64,000 bases of DNA from Uruburuella testudinis (GTDB lineage: Bacteria; Pseudomonadota; Gammaproteobacteria; Burkholderiales; Neisseriaceae): contig NZ_CP091508.1 of assembly GCF_022870865.1 (NCBI RefSeq), positions 2,046,001 to 2,110,000 of the forward strand, given 5' to 3'. The notes beneath the pieces were generated by a model that ran no database searches, was not told the DNA's origin, and saw only the letters and a program-made list of their open reading frames with translations. The translations under genes were made by a program, and so were the position numbers. Every line of letters begins with the position of its first letter. Positions within the stretch are counted from its first letter, which is position 1. Positions 18,787 through 28,774 of this stretch are shown here, piece after piece.

Positions 18787-19575
18787 ATGCAATTAATCGA
18801 TTCCCACTGCCATCTGAATTTCGAAGGCCTCGCCGGCCGCCTGCCCGAAGTGTTGGACAACATGGCGGAAAACCAAGTCAGGCAAGCGCTGGCCATCAGC
18901 GTGAGCCGCGAAAGCTTTGTAGAAGTGCTGGCCATTGCCGAGGCACATGAAAATATCTACGCCAGCATCGGCGTACACCCCGACCGTGAAGATGCCGCCG
19001 AATTCAGCACGGCCGAAATGGTGGCGCATGCCCAACACCCCAAAATCGTCGGCATCGGCGAAACCGGCCTCGATTACCATTGGTGCAAAGGCGATTTGGC
19101 CTGGCAGCACCGGCGCTTTGCCGAGCACATCGAAGCCGCCAACCAAAGCCGCCTGCCGCTGATTGTGCACACCCGCGATGCCGCCGACGACACCATGGCC
19201 ATGCTCAAAGAAAACAACGCCCATGCCGGCGTGATTCACTGCTTCACCGAAAACACACGCGTGGCCAAAATGGCGCTGGATTTGGGTTTCTACATTTCCT
19301 TTTCCGGCATCGTTACCTTCAAAAATGCCCCCGACATCCAGGCCGCCGCCCAATATGTTCCCGCCGACCGCATGCTGGTGGAAACCGACGCCCCTTTTCT
19401 CGCCCCCGTGCCCAAGCGCGGCAAATCAAACGAGCCCGCCTATGTGCGCCACACCGCCGAATTCATCGCCAAACTGCGTGGAGACTCGCTGGAAAACATC
19501 GCCGCCGCCACCACCGAAAACTTTTACACCCTATTTAACAAAGTACCGAAAATAACCGCATCACAGGCCGTCTGA
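18787..19575 (+). CDS. TatD-family metal-dependent deoxyribonuclease
   Basis: 262 residues, TatD/YcfH type. Metal-binding motifs appear in order: DSHCHLNF at the N-terminus, GIGETGLDYHW, LIVHTRDAADDT, GVIHCFTEN and VETDAPFLAPVPKRGK. Family members are metal-dependent nucleases or hydrolases with a TIM barrel; the physiological substrate here is not evident. Last gene of the holB-pilZ-tatD group. The terminal CAG GCC GTC TGA again comes from an uptake sequence, which then forms half of the terminator hairpin. Confidence 0.9.
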   Translation: MQLIDSHCHLNFEGLAGRLPEVLDNMAENQVRQALAISVSRESFVEVLAIAEAHENIYASIGVHPDREDAAEFSTAEMVAHAQHPKIVGIGETGLDYHWCKGDLAWQHRRFAEHIEAANQSRLPLIVHTRDAADDTMAMLKENNAHAGVIHCFTENTRVAKMALDLGFYISFSGIVTFKNAPDIQAAAQYVPADRMLVETDAPFLAPVPKRGKSNEPAYVRHTAEFIAKLRGDSLENIAAATTENFYTLFNKVPKITASQAV

Positions 19576-19592
19576 AACGTTCAGACGGCCTG
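19564..19592 (+). terminator. Uptake-sequence hairpin overlapping the tatD stop
   Basis: CAGGCCGTCTGAA-ACG-TTCAGACGGCCTG. The left arm contains the last sense codons and stop of tatD. Confidence 0.7.
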
Positions 19593-19608
19593 ACTGCCCG
19601 CAAAAACC

Positions 19609-20394
19609 ATGACAAAAATCCGCCTTACCGTACTCGGCTGCGGCAGCTCCTCCGGCACCCCCGTCATCGGCTGCCCCTGCCCCGTCTGCACCGGCAGCAA
19701 CCCCAAAAACCGCCGCAGCCGTTGCAGCGCCTGGCTCGACATCAGCGGCCAAGGCTGGCAGATCGACACCGGCCCCGACTTCCGCAGCCAAGCCCTGCGC
19801 GAAGCCCTGCCGCGCATCGATGGCGTGCTCTACACCCATCCGCACGCCGACCACCTCAACGGCATCGACGACTTGCGCGCCTTTTGCTACCGACAGCAAA
19901 GCAGCATCCCGATTTACGGCAGCGACTTCACCCTCGCCAACATCACCGAGCGCTTCCACTACGCCTTTTACCCGCCCAGCAGCCATTGGAACCGTCCCGT
20001 GCTCGAAGCCCGAACGCTTTCAGACGGCCTCAAGCTCAACGGCGTGCCGCTGCAATATTTCGACATGCCGCACGGCCATTGGCCGACCACCGCCTACCGC
20101 ATCGGCAACATCGCCTGGCTCACCGACATCAACCACATCAGCGACGCGCAAATCGCCGCCCTGCAAGGCCTCGACCATTTGTTTATCGATTGCCTCAGCG
20201 AGCGCCCCTACCCCAGCCATTTAAGCTTCGAGCAAGCCTGCGATTACGCCCGCCGCATCGGCGCCAAACAAAGCTGGTTAATCCACATGACCCATGCGCT
20301 GGACTATAACGACCTGCTCGCCCGCAGCCCGCAAGGCATTGCCCCCGCTTATGACGGTTTGACTGTCGAATGCGACTACAGCATCCCCGCGTAA
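19609..20394 (+). CDS. MBL-fold metallohydrolase (PhnP-like)
   Basis: 261 residues. The N-terminus LTVLGCGSSSGTPVIGCPC with two closely spaced Cys pairs, the metallo-beta-lactamase motif THPHADHLNG, then DMPHGHWPTTAYRIG, LTDINHIS and the late histidine LIHMTHALDY place it in the PhnP/YcbJ branch, phosphodiesterases or related hydrolases. There is no phn operon nearby, so a phosphonate role is not implied. The ATG follows 34 bases after the tatD stop, behind the hairpin. Confidence 0.85.
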   Translation: MTKIRLTVLGCGSSSGTPVIGCPCPVCTGSNPKNRRSRCSAWLDISGQGWQIDTGPDFRSQALREALPRIDGVLYTHPHADHLNGIDDLRAFCYRQQSSIPIYGSDFTLANITERFHYAFYPPSSHWNRPVLEARTLSDGLKLNGVPLQYFDMPHGHWPTTAYRIGNIAWLTDINHISDAQIAALQGLDHLFIDCLSERPYPSHLSFEQACDYARRIGAKQSWLIHMTHALDYNDLLARSPQGIAPAYDGLTVECDYSIPA

Positions 20395-20420
20395 AAACAA
20401 CATCCCGCCGATTGGCACGC

Positions 20421-20575
20421 ATACCCATTCACAAAACAACCTAACGGCGTTGGCCAGCCTGAGCTCAAAGAGAACCGGTTTGGCTAAGGTGCTGAAGCAC
20501 CAAATCAACCAAATCCTTACGCACTATACCGGCTTCGGCTTGCCGCCTTGTTGGCTTGCTTTTGTAAATGGGTAT
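20421..20575. repeat. Family A repeat, long form
   Basis: 155 bases from ATACCCATTCACAAAACAAC to GGCTTGCTTTTGTAAATGGG-TAT, with terminal inverted similarity and an internal GGTGCTGAAGCACC palindrome. Confidence 0.7.
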
Positions 20576-20594
20576 CAGACGGCCTCCACAAAAC

Positions 20595-20627
20595 AAAATG
20601 CCGACAGCATTGCGCTGTCGGCATTTT
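20595..20627 (-). terminator. Terminator of the 4.5S RNA gene
   Basis: AAAATGCCGACAGC / GCTGTCGGCATTTT with a short loop, then TTTTGTTTTG on the minus strand. Confidence 0.85.
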
Positions 20628-20633
20628 CAATCA

Positions 20634-20730
20634 GGTGGCGAGCCAAACCCCTGGCACTGGCGCATCAGAGTGGGCTGCTGGCTTCCGCCCCTGACCCGTT
20701 GTTCCAAATTACCATGCAGGGAGACCCGCC
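20634..20730 (-). ncRNA. ffs: 4.5S RNA of the signal recognition particle
   Basis: Minus-strand RNA of about 97 bases. It carries the Ffh-binding core GTCAGG...CGGAAG...AGCAGCC with the GGAA-type tetraloop and the symmetric and asymmetric internal loops of bacterial 4.5S RNA. The ends GGCGGG and CTCGCC pair. A consensus promoter lies upstream and a strong terminator downstream. It would partner Ffh in co-translational targeting of membrane proteins. The exact ends are inferred. Confidence 0.9.
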
Positions 20731-20741
20731 GTAAGAGCTGT

Positions 20742-20771
20742 ATTATAGCGGCCTTATGCCCCAAAACACAA
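20742..20771 (-). promoter_or_regulatory. Promoter of ffs
   Basis: On the minus strand TTGTGT (20771-20766) and a perfect TATAAT (20747-20742) with 18 bases between; transcription would start close to the GGCGGG end. Confidence 0.7.
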
Positions 20772-21077
20772 GCCCGCAATGGCGGCTGCGGCCAAGGGCC
20801 GTCTGAAAGCATAAAATTGTTTACAACCCCGATGCGGCAACATGAGCCGTCTGCATGTATTCCGCCCATATTTTTCCATTGAAAAATCATTGAAATTACA
20901 TTACATTAAGCCTTTTACCATACTGCGCCAAGCCAAACTTTTCATGCGGCGGCACAACACATCAGGCCGTCTGAAAACAATAAAAAAAGCCGATTAGGCG
21001 CCCGCTGCGGTAAAAATCCTTTAAAATAGCCGTTTGCCTTTGTTCCAGCAGTCAATAAAACCATACGGACACCACAC
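20772..21077. other. ffs to oxidoreductase intergenic region
   Basis: No gene seen. Uptake sequences near 20800 and 20965, and TTAAAAT near 21022 as a possible -10 for the next gene. Confidence 0.4.
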
Positions 21078-24000
21078 ATGACCACCACCGCCCCGCAACG
21101 TATCCGCGAAATTCCCTACAACTACACCTCTTATTCCGACCGCGAAATCGTTATCCGCCTGTTGGGCGAAGCATCGTGGAATGTTTTGCAAACCCTGCGC
21201 AGCCAGCGCGTTACCGGCCGCTCGGCGCGGATGTTGTTTGAAGTGTTGGGCGACATTTGGGCAGTGGTGCGCAACCCTTACCTAATCGACGACCTGCTCG
21301 AACACCCGCACCGCCGCGAAGCGCTGGTGAAAGAAATGCGCCACCGTTTGGGCGAAATCCAAAAACGCCGCGACGACAACGAGCAAGTGGCGCAGCTGAT
21401 TCAGGCTGCCGAAACGGCAGTTGCCCGTTTCGACAACAGCTTTCATGACACCAAAACCCGCCGCGAGCAGATTCTCAAGCGCTTGAGCAAAATCACCAAA
21501 AAACACAATATCATGTTTGACGGCCTCGCACGGGTATCGCACGTCACCGATGCTACCGACTGGCGTGTGGAATATCCGTTTGTGGTCATCAATCCCGACA
21601 GCGAGGCCGAAGTTGCCCCGCTCGTGCGTGCCTTAATCGAACTTGAGCTGACCATCATCCCGCGTGGTGGCGGCACCGGCTACACCGGCGGCGCCGTGCC
21701 ATTGGATGCGATGAGCGCCGTCATCAACACCGAAAAACTCGACCGCCACAATGGCGTCGAATATGTCGACCTGCCCGGCCTTGAGGGCAAACGTCCGGTG
21801 ATTCACTGCGGTGCGGGCGTGGTAACGCGCCGTGTCGAAGAAACCGCCTCCGCCGCCAAACTCGTGTTTGCGGTCGACCCCACTTCCGCCGATGCTTCTT
21901 GCGTGGGCGGTAATGTGGCTATGAATGCCGGCGGCAAAAAAGCAGTATTGTGGGGCACGGCGCTGGATAATCTGGCGTGGTGGAAAATGGTTAACCCCGA
22001 GGGCGAATGGCTGAAAATCGAACGCGTGCGCCACAATTTCGGTAAAATCCATGATGAAGAAACCGCCGTTTTCGATGTGCACACGCTGGATTCAGACGGC
22101 CTCAAAGTTGTGAAAACCGAACGGCTGGAAATTGCCGGCCACAAATTCCGCAAAGTCGGCCTCGGCAAAGACGTCACCGATAAATTTCTCAGCGGCCTGC
22201 CCGGTGTGCAGAAAGAAGGCACCGACGGCATCATCACCAGCTGCGCCTTTGTGTTGCACACCATGCCCCAACACATCCGCACCGTGTGCCTGGAATTTTT
22301 CGGCACCGTGGCCAACGCCACACCGTCTATCGTAGAAATCCGCGATTACCTGCTCGGCCACGATGCCGTACAGCTGGCCGGTTTGGAGCATCTCGACTGG
22401 CGCTATGTGCGCGCAGTCGGCTATGCCACCAAAGCCGCAGGCAAAGGCCGCCCGAAAATGGTGTTGATTGCCGATGTGGTATCTGACGATGAAAACGCCG
22501 TACAAGAAGCAGCTTCGCACATTGTGAAGTTGGCCAACGCCCGCGACGGCGAAGGCTTTATCGCCGTGTCGCCCGAAGCCCGCAAAACCTTCTGGCTCGA
22601 CCGCAGCCGCACCGCCGCCATTGCCAAACACACCAACGCCTTTAAAATCAACGAAGACGTGGTGATTCCACTGGAGCGTTTGGGCGAGTATTCAGACGGC
22701 ATCGAACGCATCAACATCGAATTATCGATTAAAAACAAACTCGCCTTGTGCGAAGCCTTGCTGCCCTATCTGCACGGCAAACTGCCTGTCGACAAAATGG
22801 GCACCGACCTGCCCAGCAGCGAATTATTGGGCGAACGCGCCAACCACGCGCTCAAACATGTGCAAACCGTGCAAGAGCGCTGGCAATGGCTGCTCGACAA
22901 TCTCGATGCGCCGCTGGCCGACTACAAACAGCGCTACGGCGGTGCGGTTCACGCCGCCCCCGAAGCGCGCGATGATGAAAGCAGCTTCACCGCTTTTCGC
23001 GATTTCTGTCTGCGCGTGTCGGTGAAATCCGACATCATGAAACCGCTGGCTGAAATTTTCAGCGGCAAAACCGACACCAAAATTCTCGCCGACCTTGCCA
23101 AAATCCACAGCCGCGTGGTGCGCGGGCGTGTGTTTGTGGCGCTGCACATGCACGCAGGCGACGGCAACGTGCACACCAACATTCCGGTGAACTCTGATGA
23201 CTATGAAATGCTGCAAACCGCCCACAAAGCGGTTGACCGCATCATGGTGATTGCCCGCAACCTCAACGGCGTGATTTCCGGCGAACACGGCATCGGCATT
23301 ACCAAGCTCGAATATCTCACCGATGAAGAAATGCAGCCTTTTTGGGATTACAAAACCCGCATCGACCCCGAAGGCCACTTCAACCGCCACAAGCTGATGA
23401 AAGGCGCCGACTTGCGCCACGCCTACACGCCCTCATTTGAATTGTTGGGCGTAGAATCGCTGATTATGGAGCAATCCGACCTCGGCACCATCGCCGAATC
23501 GGTAAAAGACTGTCTGCGCTGCGGCAAATGCAAACCCGTGTGTTCCACCCACGTGCCGCGCGCCAACCTGCTCTACAGCCCGCGCAACAAAATCCTCGGT
23601 GTCGGCCTCTTAACCGAAGCGTTTTTATACGAAGAGCAAACCCGCCGCGGCGTGTCGCTGCGCCATTTCGACGAACTCAACGATGTCGGCGACCACTGCA
23701 CCGTCTGCCACCGCTGCGTGAAGCCCTGCCCGGTCAACATCGATTTCGGCGACGTTACCGTGGCCATCCGCAACTACCTGCGCAAAACCGGCAAAAAGCG
23801 CTTCAACCCCACCGTAGCCGCCGGGATGGCCTTTCTGAATGCCAAAGACCCGCGCACCATCAACATCTTGCGCAAAGGCGTGGTAGATGCCGGCTTCAAA
23901 CTGCAAAACTGGGGCTACCAAATGGGTAAAAAATTCCATTTGGGCGCCAAAAAACAAAAAAACGCCCCCAAAACCACCGTGGGCGCCACCCCGATAAAAG

Positions 24001-24908
24001 AGCAGGTGGTGCATTTCATCAACCGCCCGCTGCCGCGCAATGTGCCGATTAAAACCGCCCGCGCACTTTTGGGCGTGGAAGACAACAAAACCGTGCCGAT
24101 TATCCGCAACCCCGCCCTGCCCGAAGACAGCGAAGCCGTGTTCTACTTTCCCGGCTGCGGCTCTGAACGCCTGTTCAGCCAAGTCGGCCTCGCCACCCAG
24201 GCCATGCTGTGGCACGCCGGCGTACAAACCGTGCTCCCGCCCGGCTACCTCTGCTGCGGCTATCCGCAAGATGCCGGCGGCAATGCCGACAAAGCCGAAC
24301 AAATGACCACCGAAAACCGCGTACTGTTCCACCGCGTGGCCAACACCCTAAACTACCTCGATATCAAAACCGTGGTCGTGAGCTGCGGCACCTGCTACGA
24401 CCAGCTCGAAAAATACCGCTTTGAAGAAATCTTCCCCGGCTGCCGCATGATCGACATCCACGAATTTTTGCTGGAAAAAGGCATCAAACTCGACGGCGTC
24501 AGCGGCCAGCAATACCTGTATCACGACCCTTGCCACTCACCCATCAAAACCACCAATCCCACCCAGCTCACCAGCAAACTGATGGGGCAGGAAGTGGTAT
24601 TGAGCGACCGTTGCTGCGGCGAGAGCGGCATGTTTGCCGTAAAACGCCCCGATATCGCCACTCAGGTAAAATTCCGCAAGCAGGAAGAAATTGAAAAAAA
24701 CAAAGCGCAACTGCCGCAAGGCGAGCCCGTGAAAATGCTCACCTCCTGCCCCGCCTGCCTGCAAGGCTTGAGCCGCTACAGCGACGACAACAATATGCCC
24801 GCCGACTATATCGTGGTGGAGATGGCCAAGCATGTTCTCGGCGACACATGGCAAAATGATTTTGTTGAAAAAGCCACCCGCGGCGGTATTGAAAAAGTGC
24901 TGCTCTAA
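21078..24908 (+). CDS. FAD-linked oxidoreductase with Fe-S and cysteine-rich domains (DUF3683)
   Basis: A 1276-residue fusion protein. Residues about 1-165 match the DUF3683 N-terminal region ([19 protein letters not shown]). An FAD-binding domain of the D-lactate/glycolate oxidase type follows ([36 protein letters not shown]), then the FAD-oxidase C-terminal part with [17 protein letters not shown] and [10 protein letters not shown]. Two 4Fe-4S motifs are seen, [11 protein letters not shown] and [12 protein letters not shown]. Two CCG cysteine-rich segments complete it: CGSERLF to [10 protein letters not shown], and DPCHSP to CCGESGMF. This architecture combines the D, F and E functions of glycolate oxidase; D-lactate or another 2-hydroxyacid is the likely substrate, feeding electrons to quinones. 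Substrate is inferred. Confidence 0.88.
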   Translation: MTTTAPQRIREIPYNYTSYSDREIVIRLLGEASWNVLQTLRSQRVTGRSARMLFEVLGDIWAVVRNPYLIDDLLEHPHRREALVKEMRHRLGEIQKRRDDNEQVAQLIQAAETAVARFDNSFHDTKTRREQILKRLSKITKKHNIMFDGLARVSHVTDATDWRVEYPFVVINPDSEAEVAPLVRALIELELTIIPRGGGTGYTGGAVPLDAMSAVINTEKLDRHNGVEYVDLPGLEGKRPVIHCGAGVVTRRVEETASAAKLVFAVDPTSADASCVGGNVAMNAGGKKAVLWGTALDNLAWWKMVNPEGEWLKIERVRHNFGKIHDEETAVFDVHTLDSDGLKVVKTERLEIAGHKFRKVGLGKDVTDKFLSGLPGVQKEGTDGIITSCAFVLHTMPQHIRTVCLEFFGTVANATPSIVEIRDYLLGHDAVQLAGLEHLDWRYVRAVGYATKAAGKGRPKMVLIADVVSDDENAVQEAASHIVKLANARDGEGFIAVSPEARKTFWLDRSRTAAIAKHTNAFKINEDVVIPLERLGEYSDGIERINIELSIKNKLALCEALLPYLHGKLPVDKMGTDLPSSELLGERANHALKHVQTVQERWQWLLDNLDAPLADYKQRYGGAVHAAPEARDDESSFTAFRDFCLRVSVKSDIMKPLAEIFSGKTDTKILADLAKIHSRVVRGRVFVALHMHAGDGNVHTNIPVNSDDYEMLQTAHKAVDRIMVIARNLNGVISGEHGIGITKLEYLTDEEMQPFWDYKTRIDPEGHFNRHKLMKGADLRHAYTPSFELLGVESLIMEQSDLGTIAESVKDCLRCGKCKPVCSTHVPRANLLYSPRNKILGVGLLTEAFLYEEQTRRGVSLRHFDELNDVGDHCTVCHRCVKPCPVNIDFGDVTVAIRNYLRKTGKKRFNPTVAAGMAFLNAKDPRTINILRKGVVDAGFKLQNWGYQMGKKFHLGAKKQKNAPKTTVGATPIKEQVVHFINRPLPRNVPIKTARALLGVEDNKTVPIIRNPALPEDSEAVFYFPGCGSERLFSQVGLATQAMLWHAGVQTVLPPGYLCCGYPQDAGGNADKAEQMTTENRVLFHRVANTLNYLDIKTVVVSCGTCYDQLEKYRFEEIFPGCRMIDIHEFLLEKGIKLDGVSGQQYLYHDPCHSPIKTTNPTQLTSKLMGQEVVLSDRCCGESGMFAVKRPDIATQVKFRKQEEIEKNKAQLPQGEPVKMLTSCPACLQGLSRYSDDNNMPADYIVVEMAKHVLGDTWQNDFVEKATRGGIEKVLL

Positions 24909-24937
24909 CAGCATATAAAGGCCGTCTGAATAGTTTA

Positions 24938-25098
24938 ATGCCCTTCCACAAAAACAAGCTGACAAGGCGCAAGCCGAAACGCTGCACACATATGGAGCCG
25001 GTTGACTTGGGCGTTAACGCCTTAGCGAAATCAGCCCTATTCGAGCGCAGGCGAGCCAATACAGTTAGATGATTTGTATAATTTGTATGAATGGGTAT
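24938..25098. repeat. Family A repeat, long form
   Basis: 161 bases from ATGCCCTTCCACAAAAACAA to ATGAATGGGTAT. It has the internal GGTTGACTTGGGCGTTAACG and CCTTAGCGAAATCAGCCC parts shared with the copy at 49486. Confidence 0.65.
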
Positions 25099-25151
25099 AA
25101 CAGGTATCAAACCATTCAGACGGCCTTATTTTTTACACCAAAGGATGAACC

Positions 25152-25247
25152 ATGCTGATGCGCCGTATCAAACAAATTGTTGTTGCCTATCTCGTACAAA
25201 AAGCCGTGCGCCATATTTCACGCAAAATACAGCAACCGCGCAAATAA
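25152..25247 (+). CDS. Small basic protein, 31 residues
   Basis: ATG at 25152 preceded by AAGGATG and ended by TAA at 25245. The product MLMRRIKQIVVAYLVQKAVR plus HISRKIQQPRK is strongly basic and could form an amphipathic helix. It lies alone between family A repeats. No family recognised; a real but uncharacterised small protein is plausible because the ribosome site is good. Confidence 0.45.
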   Translation: MLMRRIKQIVVAYLVQKAVRHISRKIQQPRK

Positions 25248-25265
25248 TCAATACGCCGGCTCATT

Positions 25266-25355
25266 GATGCCCACTCATAAAAGTTAAGCAAACAAGGCAG
25301 CGAGCCCAAGATAGCTCAGGCCATATGGGGTCGGTTGACTGAGTGCTTCAGAAAG
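25266..25355. repeat. Family A repeat, partial
   Basis: Starts ATGCCCACTCATAAAAGTTA and keeps GGGTCGGTTGACTGAGTGCT, then loses similarity; the right terminus is missing. Confidence 0.5.
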
Positions 25356-25416
25356 TTTGCGGGCGAAGCCCTCGCTGCGGCTGCGTGGCAACCACCACCC
25401 GCTATTCAATGAAAAC

Positions 25417-25457
25417 AAGGCCGTCTGAAACTGCACTTACCGTTTTCAGACGGCCTT
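25417..25457. terminator. Paired uptake sequences
   Basis: AAGGCCGTCTGAAA and TTTTCAGACGGCCTT with a loop of 12 bases. Nearly the same unit recurs at 39233, including flanking bases. Confidence 0.6.
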
Positions 25458-25502
25458 AACCTATCGGCAAACGCTTCACCGGCGCCGGCAAACCCGCCAA
25501 TT

Positions 25503-25603
25503 ACCCCCATTCACACAAGCAAGCTAACAAAGCGGCAGGCTGAACACAGTCGCACACTTGCTTCGGGCTCAGGAAAAGCAACGCAATCGGATTATGTTTG
25601 CAA
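25503..25603. repeat. Family A repeat, diverged copy
   Basis: CCCCCATTCACACAAGCAAG at the left and GCAATCGGATTATGTTTGCA at the right. The interior is shortened. Confidence 0.5.
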
Positions 25604-25645
25604 GATAAACAGGCCGTCTGAAAGCTTTCAGACGGCCTGTTTATC
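25604..25645 (-). terminator. Palindromic uptake pair after the LysM gene
   Basis: GATAAACAGGCCGTCTGAAA / TTTCAGACGGCCTGTTTATC, perfectly palindromic, 100 bases beyond the LysM stop. Confidence 0.7.
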
Positions 25646-25744
25646 TATAAACCGGATGGAAAACAGAAAATATACATTGGCACAAAAATGCGATGGCAAG
25701 ATGCCTGCCGCATATCTGCACCTGATGGCTTATCCGCTGAAACC

Positions 25745-26221
25745 TTATTCCGGAATACGCAGTTTCTGACCCGGATAGATTTTATCGGGGTTGCTCAACA
25801 TCGGTTTGTTGGCTTCAAAAATTTTCATGTATTTATTGGCATCACCGTAATATTTTTTGGCAATGGCCGACAAAGTGTCGCCACTGGCCACATCATGGTA
25901 TTGCGCAGCCGAAGATGCCGGGAAAGTCAGATTATTTTCTACATCAGACACACCGGTTACATTACCGGCGGCCAACACTGCTTTTTCAGCCGCTTCTTGA
26001 GAAGGCGCCGAGCCGCTCAGCGTTACTTTGCCTGAAGCGCCGTCAAATGCTACGGCCAAACCGGTCAGGCCGAGGTTTTGTTTTTCAATATATGTTTGGA
26101 TGGCAGCGGAAGCTTTACCGTTTAAATCTTCCACATTGGCAGCAGCCGCAGCAGCCACTTCTTTTTCGTCTTTGCCAAACAATTTTTCGCCTGCATTTTT
26201 AATAAAGCTGAACAAACCCAT
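25745..26221 (-). CDS. BON-LysM domain protein (YgaU/Kbp-like)
   Basis: 158 residues. Starts GLFSFIKNAGEKLFGK, typical of the YgaU/Kbp family; a BON domain (residues about 40-95, VAFDGASGKVTLSGSAPSQE) is followed by a C-terminal LysM (HDVASGDTLSAIAKKYYGD, IYPGQKLRIPE). E. coli Kbp is a cytoplasmic potassium-binding protein; the same role here is inference. AGGAG six to seven bases before ATG 26221 fixes the start, although the frame stays open to 26350 through a repeat remnant. It ends ahead of a perfect palindrome. Confidence 0.88.
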   Translation of the reverse strand: MGLFSFIKNAGEKLFGKDEKEVAAAAAANVEDLNGKASAAIQTYIEKQNLGLTGLAVAFDGASGKVTLSGSAPSQEAAEKAVLAAGNVTGVSDVENNLTFPASSAAQYHDVASGDTLSAIAKKYYGDANKYMKIFEANKPMLSNPDKIYPGQKLRIPE

Positions 26222-26285
26222 GTTTTCACTCCTAATCGTTAAAAAATCCGGCGAACCGGCTAGGCTTCCTGACATTCGTTGATAA

Positions 26286-26361
26286 GGGCATTTTGGCTCC
26301 TGAACATGCAGCAGATGCGCTTTTAAGGGCAAAATACGCCTGTCAATCAAATTTAGTCAGA
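26286..26361. repeat. Partial family B element
   Basis: TTTTGGCTCCTGAACATGCA, GCAGATGCGCTTTTAAGGGC and AAAATACGCCTGTCAATCAA match internal and right-hand family B sequence in plus orientation, upstream of the LysM gene. Confidence 0.45.
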
Positions 26362-26576
26362 ACAACTTAAGCTTTATCATTGTATCGCCGGGCTGTTTTT
26401 TCAAGCGCCAGAGGTAAAAATTACTTGGTTTTACATAATACGGCACAGTTGGAAACCGACACTTGCTCCGACTGATTAAGCGCCCGCCACCGTAAATATT
26501 AAACCGCTTCACTATAGAACGGTAAACACCTTTCGCTATACAATACGGCACTTACCTCTCCCAATTTCAGACGGCC

Positions 26577-27254
26577 ATGAACGGCGATATCACCCTGCTT
26601 ACTTTATTTTTTATCGGCTTTTTCGGCGGCGGCCACTGCGTGGGCATGTGTGGCGGGCTTTCCAGCGCCTTCGCCTTACAGCTGCCCCCGCATATCCACC
26701 GTTTTTGGCTGATTTTACTGCTCAACAGCGGCCGTATCAGCAGCTATGTGTTGATCGGCGTATTGCTCGGCGGGCTCGGCCAAATCGGCATTTCACTCGA
26801 CCAAACCCGCTGGCTGCAAAACAGTCTGTTTGCCGCCGCCAATATTTTATTGCTATTGTTGGGGCTGTATCTGGCCGGCTTATCGACTTTGGCCACTAAA
26901 ATAGAAACCATCGGCAAGCCCGTTTGGCGGCGGCTGAATCCGCTTTTAAACAAACTTCTGCCCATACAGTCAATACCCGCCTGCTTCGGCGTGGGGCTGC
27001 TGTGGGGCTGGCTGCCTTGCGGGCTGGTATACAGCGCATCGCTCTATGCACTCGGCAGCGGCAATGCGGCACAAGGCGGGCTGTATATGCTGGCGTTTGC
27101 CTTGGGCACACTGCCAAATCTGCTGGCTATGGGTTTTTTTGCGACGCAATTAAAAAGCTTTTTGCAACGGCGCAGCATCAGGCTGGCCGCCGGCTTGATG
27201 GTGGCAGGCTGGGCGCTGTGGCAGCTGATTCAATTTGTGCATACCCGTTTTTGA
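26577..27254 (+). CDS. SafE-like membrane protein (UreH/DsbD-2 type)
   Basis: 225-residue integral membrane protein with about six hydrophobic segments. The N-terminal GGGHCVGMCGG, a Cys-x3-Cys in the first membrane segment, and WGWLPCGLVYSAS are characteristic of the TauE/SafE-like UreH transmembrane family (often near cytochrome cbb3 assembly genes and thought to handle copper or nickel). The transported substrate is not determined. An uptake-sequence core CAGACGGCC directly precedes the ATG, and no strong SD is visible. Confidence 0.82.
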   Translation: MNGDITLLTLFFIGFFGGGHCVGMCGGLSSAFALQLPPHIHRFWLILLLNSGRISSYVLIGVLLGGLGQIGISLDQTRWLQNSLFAAANILLLLLGLYLAGLSTLATKIETIGKPVWRRLNPLLNKLLPIQSIPACFGVGLLWGWLPCGLVYSASLYALGSGNAAQGGLYMLAFALGTLPNLLAMGFFATQLKSFLQRRSIRLAAGLMVAGWALWQLIQFVHTRF

Positions 27255-27347
27255 GCCAATCAAGCCGTTTTGGGTATATGCATCCGACCGGCGGCCTGCA
27301 ACTTTATCCGGCCAAACCATGCCGGCACAAGCCATACCAAATACTTG

Positions 27348-27374
27348 AGGCCGTCTGAAGATTCAGACGGCCTC
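27348..27374. terminator. Paired uptake sequences
   Basis: GAGGCCGTCTGAA-G-TTCAGACGGCCTC-type palindrome, 94 bases after the SafE-like gene and abutting a family A repeat. Confidence 0.65.
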
Positions 27375-27531
27375 ATACCCATTCACAACCATAACCTAAC
27401 GGCGTTGACCCGCCTGTGCTCGAAGAGGGCTGGGTATCGCTAGAATACCCCAAGATGCTGAAACGCCAAGTCAAGCACTACCTCTACTGTGTTCGGTTCA
27501 GCCCGGTTTGCTTATTGTTGTAAATGGCCAT
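27375..27531. repeat. Family A repeat, long form
   Basis: 157 bases from ATACCCATTCACAACCATAA to TTATTGTTGTAAATGGCCAT. Its left end is fused directly to the uptake-sequence palindrome. Confidence 0.65.
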
Positions 27532-27587
27532 CAATCATTTGCATACAATAAACCATAACGGGTAACATCAAACCCGGAGGCAGATGC

Positions 27588-28397
27588 TCAGTGCAACAGC
27601 CCCCACAACATACGTGCGGCAATCACCAGCAACAAAATACCGAATGCCAGCTTGAGCTTTTCAGGCGGCAGTTTGTGTGCGGCTTTAACGCCCAACGGCG
27701 CAAACAGCATAGTCGCCACGCTTAACACCGCCACTGCCGGCAGATACCAAAAGCCCCATGTGCCTTCAGGCAGGCCGGCCACATTCCAGCCTGAATACAG
27801 ATAGCCCACCGCACCGGCTACAGCTATCGGCCAGGCCAACCCTGCCGAAGTGCCCACGGCGGTGCGCACCGGCACATTGCAATACAGCATAAACGGCACC
27901 GACAACGAGCCGCCGCCGATGCCCACCCAGCTCGAAGCAATGCCGAACAGCGAACCGACCGCCGTCAGACCGGCCGCCCCCGGCAGGCTGCGCGAAGGCT
28001 TGGGCTTGGCATCGGCCAAAGTTTTAAACGCCACCAGCAACACAAACACCACAAAAAAGATTTGCAGCGCTGCATTGGAAATATATTTTGCCAACACCGA
28101 GCCGACCATCACGCCGGCAATCATTCCCGGCGCCATGCGCCGCACCACCGCCCAATCCACACCACCCTTGCGGTGCTGCGCCATCACGCTGGAAAACGTG
28201 GTAAACACCATAATGGCAAACGACGTGCCCACAGCCAAATGCTGCGCATGGTCAATTGCGCCCAGCCCCTGCATCTGCAACACCCACAACACCACCGGCA
28301 CCACCACCATGCCGCCGCCGATACCGAGCAGCCCGGCGACAAACCCGGCAAAACTGCCCACCAGCAGCATAATCAGTATAACTTCAAGATTCCACAT
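27588..28397 (-). CDS. TauE/SafE family transporter
   Basis: 269 residues, eight or so hydrophobic segments. Two internal halves each carry the family glycine motif (FVAGLLGIGGGMVVVPVV and GSLFGIASSWVGIGGGSLSV). The family exports or imports small organosulfur anions such as sulfite or sulfoacetate; the substrate here is unknown. The C-terminus reads LLLVIAARMLWGLLH. It is unrelated in sequence to the SafE-like protein at 26577 and is transcribed convergently with it. Confidence 0.88.
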   Translation of the reverse strand: MWNLEVILIMLLVGSFAGFVAGLLGIGGGMVVVPVVLWVLQMQGLGAIDHAQHLAVGTSFAIMVFTTFSSVMAQHRKGGVDWAVVRRMAPGMIAGVMVGSVLAKYISNAALQIFFVVFVLLVAFKTLADAKPKPSRSLPGAAGLTAVGSLFGIASSWVGIGGGSLSVPFMLYCNVPVRTAVGTSAGLAWPIAVAGAVGYLYSGWNVAGLPEGTWGFWYLPAVAVLSVATMLFAPLGVKAAHKLPPEKLKLAFGILLLVIAARMLWGLLH

Positions 28398-28560
28398 AAT
28401 TTTCTTTCAGACGGCCTCAAGCCGCCACAGCCGCCATCGGGCCATGCTGATTCAAGCAAACAATCTGACCGTGTGTTTGATTCAGATTGAAGAAAACGGT
28501 TTCGCCACGACAGAGCCAACCGAACCTGCACAGTTATGCTGCTTTTATCTTGCCGTCTTA

Positions 28561-28720
28561 GGGTGTCCAGATGTGTCGTTTATGGCGGGATTTTTGTTCC
28601 TAAAAATGCAGATGCAAGGCAAAAAACGCAGCAAGATTGGACATCTTGCGAGGATTTTTAACGCAGCAGCTGCGTTTTCAGGGGCAAAATACACCCTTAA
28701 ATCGAATGGTTAGGATTCCC
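28561..28720. mobile_element. Family B MITE-like element, complete 160-bp copy
   Basis: Begins GGGTGTCCAGATGTGTCG and ends GAATGGTTAGGATTCCC, flanked on both sides by TA (28559-28560 and 28721-28722). It contains GCAAGATTGGACATCTTGC, an internal hairpin. Length is identical to the copies at 9017 and 37425. Confidence 0.75.
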
Positions 28721-28774
28721 TAGTGTTTTTTTGAATAGACATTCACAAGCTGCATCACAGATAAAGCGGCTGTT

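Noticed and set aside
21078..24908. Splitting the large oxidoreductase into glcD, glcF and glcE-like genes
   Set aside because: The frame is continuous over 1276 codons with all domains in order, a known fused architecture.
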